6,622 nt of DNA, taken from NCBI GenBank assembly GCA_003453455.1, contig DMLG01000094.1, positions 1-6,622 of the forward strand. Direction: 5' to 3'. Under the pieces are notes generated by a model, which saw nothing but the letters and a program-made list of their open reading frames with translations, did no database searches and was not told where the DNA came from. Made by a program: the position numbers and the translations under genes. Shown here one piece after another: positions 4,374 through 6,622 of the stretch (the stretch's first letter is position 1; each line of letters opens with the position of its first letter). This DNA comes from Clostridiales bacterium (GTDB taxonomy: Bacteria > Bacillota > Clostridia > UBA1381).

Positions 4374-5926
4374 AAGATTTATCGCATATTCTTTTCAAAA
4401 AAGCCAAAGAGACTGTAAGAAATATAGAAGGCTTGGTGTGTGTTTCAATAGATGAAGATAGAGCTGATGAATTTATATACTACCTTGTAGAAGAAGGCGG
4501 CTATTTAGCCTCTCGAAATGAGAAAAAAACACTTATTTCCCTTTCCGGCAGCAATATGAACATTCAGGCGGCTATGTCGTATATGGGGGCAATTACATAC
4601 AAGAATCATTCTTTTATAATCTGTAAAACAGACAAAGAAGAAGATGCTGAACATAAATTTAAGTTTGGTGTTGTTATGGTCGTTACAACAAAGGCATCAG
4701 GAAATAAGAGAGATGGGAGAGAAAAAATGGATATTAGTCAGGATAAGATTTCTAAAATTGTTGAACAAGTATTGTCTGAGTTGGGGTCCGGAACAAGTCA
4801 GGCAAAATCAAGCGGAGAAATCCCTAAAATGAGCAGAGCTGCTATGCTTACAAAGCTGGAAAACTATGAAATTAAGGAATTTCCAATTCCCGAATTGGGA
4901 GATGACGATATACTTGTTAAGGTGGAAGGGTGCGGTATATGCGGTACAGACGCCCACGAATTTAAGAGAGACCCCTTTGGATTGATTCCGCTTGTACTCG
5001 GACATGAGGGAACGGGCGAAATAGTAAAAATGGGTAAAAATGTCAAAAAGGACAGTGCGGGCAAGCCTTTAAAGATAGGGGATAAGGTTGTTACCTGTAT
5101 GATATTTAAGGATAATCCCGACATTACAATGTTTGACCTGAATAAACAAAATGTTGGAGGCGCTGATGTATATGGACTGCTTCCCGACGATGATATTCAC
5201 TTAAACGGATGGTTTTCTGATTACTTAGTTGTAAGGGGCGGTTCGAGTATCTTTAATGTAAGCGACTTGGATTTGGAGTCAAGAATACTGATTGAACCGT
5301 GTGCAGTACTTATTCATGCTGTTGAGAGGGCTAAATCAACGGGAATTTTAAGATTTAATTCAAGAGTTGCAGTTCAAGGCTGCGGTCCGATAGGGCTCAT
5401 CTGTATAGCAGTTTTAAGAACTATGGGGATTGAAAATATAGTAGCCATAGACGGTCAGCAAAAGCGTCTCGATTTTGCAAAGGAAATGGGTGCTATGAAA
5501 TCTGTAAACTTTACAGAGTATAAAAGCACTGAGGAACTGGCTGATGCAGTAAAAGACGCATTCGATGGGCATTTCGCAGATTTTGCGTTCCAATGCACAG
5601 GAAATCCGCACGCACATTCAAATATATATAAATTTGTCCGCAACGGCGGAGGTCTTTGTGAACTCGGATTCTTTATAAATGGCGGAGATGCCACAATAAA
5701 TCCGCACTTTGACATTTGTTCAAAGGAGATTACAATTGTAGGCTCATGGGTATATACATTAAGAGATTATGCCACAACATTTGATTTCCTTAAAAGAGCG
5801 AAGGGCATAGGGCTTCCTATGAATAAACTTATAACTCATAAATTCCCTCTTTCGGAAATAAATGAGGCCCACAGGACTAATCTTAAAATGGAAGGTTTGA
5901 AAATTGCAATTATTAACGAGCGCTGA
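4358..5926 (+). CDS. Unassigned 123-residue domain fused in frame to a zinc alcohol dehydrogenase
   Basis: The frame is open for 522 codons from GTG 4358, which has a strong ribosome binding site. Residues 1-123 match no family I recognise. They look like a compact alpha/beta domain: a charged helix (1-24), strand GLVCVSI (25-31), helix DEDRADEFIYYLVEEGG (32-48), strand KTLISLSG (57-64), helix NIQAAMSYMG (68-77), strand HSFIICK (84-90), then a hydrophilic tail ending GNKRDGREK. Residues 124-143 form an encapsulation-peptide-like helix and 144-522 a medium-chain dehydrogenase. An internal Shine-Dalgarno and ATG (4727) could also give the dehydrogenase alone, described separately. Three readings remain: a true fusion with an internal encapsulation peptide, two products from one frame, or two ancestral genes joined by loss of a stop. 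There is a 16-bp overlap with the preceding gene. Confidence 0.65.
   Translation: MHDEIEDLSHILFKKAKETVRNIEGLVCVSIDEDRADEFIYYLVEEGGYLASRNEKKTLISLSGSNMNIQAAMSYMGAITYKNHSFIICKTDKEEDAEHKFKFGVVMVVTTKASGNKRDGREKMDISQDKISKIVEQVLSELGSGTSQAKSSGEIPKMSRAAMLTKLENYEIKEFPIPELGDDDILVKVEGCGICGTDAHEFKRDPFGLIPLVLGHEGTGEIVKMGKNVKKDSAGKPLKIGDKVVTCMIFKDNPDITMFDLNKQNVGGADVYGLLPDDDIHLNGWFSDYLVVRGGSSIFNVSDLDLESRILIEPCAVLIHAVERAKSTGILRFNSRVAVQGCGPIGLICIAVLRTMGIENIVAIDGQQKRLDFAKEMGAMKSVNFTEYKSTEELADAVKDAFDGHFADFAFQCTGNPHAHSNIYKFVRNGGGLCELGFFINGGDATINPHFDICSKEITIVGSWVYTLRDYATTFDFLKRAKGIGLPMNKLITHKFPLSEINEAHRTNLKMEGLKIAIINER
4715..4721 (+). promoter_or_regulatory. Internal ribosome binding site before the dehydrogenase ATG
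   Basis: GGGAGAG at 4715-4721 lies a few bases before ATG 4727 within the longer open frame. The stretch is translated as GREK in the fused product. It supports independent initiation of the dehydrogenase, directly at its encapsulation-peptide helix. Confidence 0.6.
4727..4786 (+). other. Encapsulation-peptide helix at the dehydrogenase N-terminus
   Basis: MDISQDKISKIVEQVLSELG has hydrophobics at Ile3, Ile8, Ile11, Val12, Val15, Leu16 and Leu19 on one face, followed by a Gly/Ser/Gln/Lys linker (20-30) before the catalytic domain. This is the classic helix-plus-linker form of BMC targeting peptides. If translation starts at 4358 it becomes an interdomain peptide instead of a terminal one. Confidence 0.75.
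4727..5926 (+). CDS. Zinc-dependent medium-chain alcohol dehydrogenase with N-terminal encapsulation peptide (internal-start product)
   Basis: Started at ATG 4727 the product has 399 residues and begins with a targeting-like helix (1-20). It is then a zinc-binding medium-chain dehydrogenase. The catalytic zinc site is Cys72 (GICGTD), His93-Glu94 (GHEGTGEIV) and Glu190 (IEPCAV). The nucleotide fold has QGCGPIG (217-223) and Asp242 at the end of the second strand, which favours NAD(H). The four-cysteine structural-zinc lobe is absent: residues 125-189 contain no cysteine. Likely reactions are propionaldehyde to 1-propanol or L-lactaldehyde to 1,2-propanediol, recycling NADH inside the compartment; sequence alone does not separate them. 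Many BMC loci use an iron-type PduQ for this step, so a zinc enzyme is a useful type marker. This is the same frame as the 4358-5926 entry; the two are alternative products. Its stop is followed by a 79-bp gap. Confidence 0.85.
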   Translation: MDISQDKISKIVEQVLSELGSGTSQAKSSGEIPKMSRAAMLTKLENYEIKEFPIPELGDDDILVKVEGCGICGTDAHEFKRDPFGLIPLVLGHEGTGEIVKMGKNVKKDSAGKPLKIGDKVVTCMIFKDNPDITMFDLNKQNVGGADVYGLLPDDDIHLNGWFSDYLVVRGGSSIFNVSDLDLESRILIEPCAVLIHAVERAKSTGILRFNSRVAVQGCGPIGLICIAVLRTMGIENIVAIDGQQKRLDFAKEMGAMKSVNFTEYKSTEELADAVKDAFDGHFADFAFQCTGNPHAHSNIYKFVRNGGGLCELGFFINGGDATINPHFDICSKEITIVGSWVYTLRDYATTFDFLKRAKGIGLPMNKLITHKFPLSEINEAHRTNLKMEGLKIAIINER

Positions 5927-6005
5927 AAACCGTTAAATTATGTGCAGTTATATGTACATTAAAAATATAAAAAATAATATTTACAAATAAGAGGAGGAAA
6001 AGAAA
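5927..6005 (+). promoter_or_regulatory. AT-rich leader before the BMC-H genes
   Basis: This 79-bp gap separates the dehydrogenase from the first BMC-H gene. It ends in a strong ribosome binding site, GAGGAGG at 5991-5997, 8 bases before ATG 6006. TATAAA (5966-5971) and TAATAT (5975-5980) could be -10 boxes, but no acceptable -35 lies at the right distance, so a promoter is only possible. An 8-bp palindrome, ATGTACAT, is at 5952-5959. No convincing terminator hairpin is seen. Confidence 0.4.
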
Positions 6006-6244
6006 ATGTCATTAGAAGCATTGGGTATGATTGAAACGAGAGGTCTTACAGCAGCCGTTGAGGCGGCTGATGCAATGGTCAAAGCAGCAGAGGTTACCCT
6101 AATCGGAACAGAGAAAATCGGTTCAGGATTGGTAAGCGTAATGGTAAGAGGCGATGTAGGAGCAGTAAAAGCAGCTGTTGAGGCAGGAAATGCGTCCGCA
6201 TCAAGACTTGGCGAAATTATAGCTACACATGTAATTCCAAGACC
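6006..6244 (+). repeat. Tandem BMC-H repeat, copy 1 unit
   Basis: This unit is repeated at 6384-6622, 378 bp downstream. By direct codon comparison, 23 of the first 108 nt differ (about 79% identity), but only 4 of the next 131 nt (6114-6244 against 6492-6622, about 97%), all four synonymous. The last 50 nt shared before the window edge are identical. Confidence 0.95.
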
Positions 6245-6281
6245 GCATGCAGATGTTGAAAAAATTCTGCCTAAGTTTTAA
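6006..6281 (+). CDS. PduA/PduJ-like BMC-H shell protein (copy 1)
   Basis: This 91-residue single-domain BMC protein forms hexamers that tile the shell facets, with a central pore for small metabolites. It aligns along its whole length with PduA/Pdu[13 protein letters not shown] (3-14), [10 protein letters not shown] (19-28), [20 protein letters not shown] (36-55) and [17 protein letters not shown] (75-91). Lys37 and the pore-lining Ser40 are at the same positions as in PduA, which suggests a polar pore suited to propanediol-sized molecules. The start is clear from GAGGAGG at 5991-5997. A near-copy begins 15 bases after its stop. Confidence 0.97.
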   Translation: MSLEALGMIETRGLTAAVEAADAMVKAAEVTLIGTEKIGSGLVSVMVRGDVGAVKAAVEAGNASASRLGEIIATHVIPRPHADVEKILPKF

Positions 6282-6283
6282 TT

Positions 6284-6288
6284 GAGGT
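6284..6288 (+). promoter_or_regulatory. Ribosome binding site for the extended start of BMC-H copy 2
   Basis: GAGGT at 6284-6288 lies 8 bases before ATG 6297, the only in-frame start of the extended reading; the in-frame TAA at 6288-6290 closes the frame upstream. The site is weaker than the internal one at 6369-6375. Confidence 0.5.
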
Positions 6289-6296
6289 AATATGGT

Positions 6297-6622
6297 ATGG
6301 CAACAGCAAAAAAGAGCACTGCGCAAAATGCGGGTACAAAAAAAGAGGATATAGGAAAGAATACCGTTAAGGAGGAGAAAAAAATGTCATTAGAAGCATT
6401 AGGAATGATTGAAACAAGAGGTCTTGTTGCAGCAATAGAGGCAGCAGACGCTATGTTAAAAGCAGCAAAGGTTGAACTTGTAGGAACAGAAAAAATCGGT
6501 TCAGGATTGGTAAGTGTAATGGTAAGAGGAGATGTAGGAGCAGTAAAGGCAGCTGTTGAGGCAGGAAATGCATCCGCATCAAGACTTGGCGAAATTATAG
6601 CTACACATGTAATTCCAAGACC
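6297..6622 (+). CDS. PduA/PduJ-like BMC-H shell protein (copy 2) with lysine-rich N-terminal extension, 3'-truncated
   Basis: From ATG 6384 this encodes a BMC-H protein nearly the same as copy 1, running off the window after residue 79 (...HVIPRP). The frame is also open upstream to ATG 6297, adding 29 residues that start [11 protein letters not shown] and end NTVKEEKK; the extension is rich in Lys, Thr and Ala and probably disordered. Both starts have ribosome binding sites: GAGGT at 6284-6288 and the stronger AAGGAGG at 6369-6375. The gene may make a long and a short form, as described for PduB/PduB'. Compared with copy 1, the BMC part has six substitutions (T15V, V18I, V25L, E29K, T31E, I33V), all on the first helix and following strand; the pore segment EKIGSG is unchanged. 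The end of the gene lies beyond the window. Confidence 0.9.
   Translation, partial: MATAKKSTAQNAGTKKEDIGKNTVKEEKKMSLEALGMIETRGLVAAIEAADAMLKAAKVELVGTEKIGSGLVSVMVRGDVGAVKAAVEAGNASASRLGEIIATHVIPR
6369..6375 (+). promoter_or_regulatory. Strong internal ribosome binding site in BMC-H copy 2
   Basis: AAGGAGG lies 8 bases before ATG 6384. It closely matches the leader of copy 1 (GAGGAGG, 8 bases before ATG 6006), so the site probably came with the duplication and 6384 is likely the ancestral start. In the long form this stretch is read as KEEKK. Confidence 0.8.
6384..6622 (+). repeat. Tandem BMC-H repeat, copy 2 unit
   Basis: This is the second unit of the repeat starting at 6006, cut by the window edge. 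The highly similar part begins at codon 37 (6492) and continues to the last base, so its 3' limit cannot be seen. Confidence 0.95.

Noticed and set aside
4644..4832. Plus-strand frame of 62 codons across the domain junction, as evidence of a frameshift
   Set aside because: Its translation shows no family similarity, and the main frame reads smoothly from the unknown domain into the dehydrogenase helix, so I do not invoke a frameshift.
4864..5124. Antisense open frame of 86 codons (also 5455-5715, 1250-1477, 2009-2290, 3332-3616 on the minus strand)
   Set aside because: All lie opposite well-supported genes, have no ribosome binding sites that stand out and no family features; they are shadows.
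5963..5982. AAATAT/ATATTT inverted repeat in the leader of the BMC-H genes
   Set aside because: Arms are purely A/T, expected by chance in such AT-rich DNA, and would give an unstable hairpin; not called a terminator.
6292..6354. Short out-of-frame ORF (20 codons) starting at ATG 6292
   Set aside because: No recognisable product and only a 3-4 base gap to the GAGGT site; ATG 6297 is better spaced. A regulatory uORF cannot be excluded.
1..6622. CRISPR arrays, tRNA, rRNA, insertion sequences
   Set aside because: No spaced short repeats, cloverleaf-like segments, transposase frames or terminal inverted repeats were seen; the only long repeat is the BMC-H gene pair.

Overview
The window is part of a bacterial microcompartment (BMC) operon of the glycyl-radical-enzyme type (GRM). 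It best fits the GRM5-like class that ferments fucose or rhamnose through 1,2-propanediol without vitamin B12. All recognisable genes are on the + strand. The sequence is AT-rich, with A-rich leaders, strong GGAGG ribosome binding sites and Gram-positive-style promoter spacing. This points to an anaerobic Firmicute of the Lachnospiraceae/Clostridia kind; the exact genus cannot be read from the window.

Layout. Bases 1-1739 hold the C-terminal two thirds of a glycyl radical diol dehydratase, cut at its 5' end by the window. Next come its radical-SAM activase (1761-2552) and a permuted EutS/PduU-type shell protein (2562-2933). A 119-bp gap carries a near-consensus internal promoter (2979-3007) with an inverted repeat over its -35 box. 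Behind it lie a class II (fuculose-1-phosphate-type) aldolase with a cysteine-rich linker and C-terminal encapsulation peptide (3053-3859), a GlcG/HbpS (PduO-C-like) protein (3882-4373), and an open frame (4358-5926) joining an unrecognised 123-residue domain to a zinc alcohol dehydrogenase. After a 79-bp AT-rich gap follow two PduA/PduJ-like BMC-H shell genes (6006-6281 and 6297 to the window edge).

How the genes work together (family knowledge plus inference). The aldolase would split a deoxy-ketose-1-phosphate into DHAP and L-lactaldehyde. The dehydrogenase could reduce lactaldehyde to 1,2-propanediol and/or propionaldehyde to 1-propanol. The activated glycyl radical enzyme dehydrates propanediol to propionaldehyde. 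The shell proteins confine the aldehydes. The usual partners (CoA-acylating aldehyde dehydrogenase, PduL-type phosphotransacylase, EutN-type vertex protein) are not in the window and probably lie outside it.

Most notable points. Two reading frames, the dehydrogenase and the second BMC-H gene, run in frame through an internal Shine-Dalgarno and ATG, so each may yield a long and a short product, as PduB/PduB' do. The domain in front of the dehydrogenase is unassigned. The two BMC-H genes form a mosaic: 23 differences in the first 108 nt but only 4 in the next 131 nt, which suggests gene conversion. The system as a whole is a known type; these are the parts that look least described.
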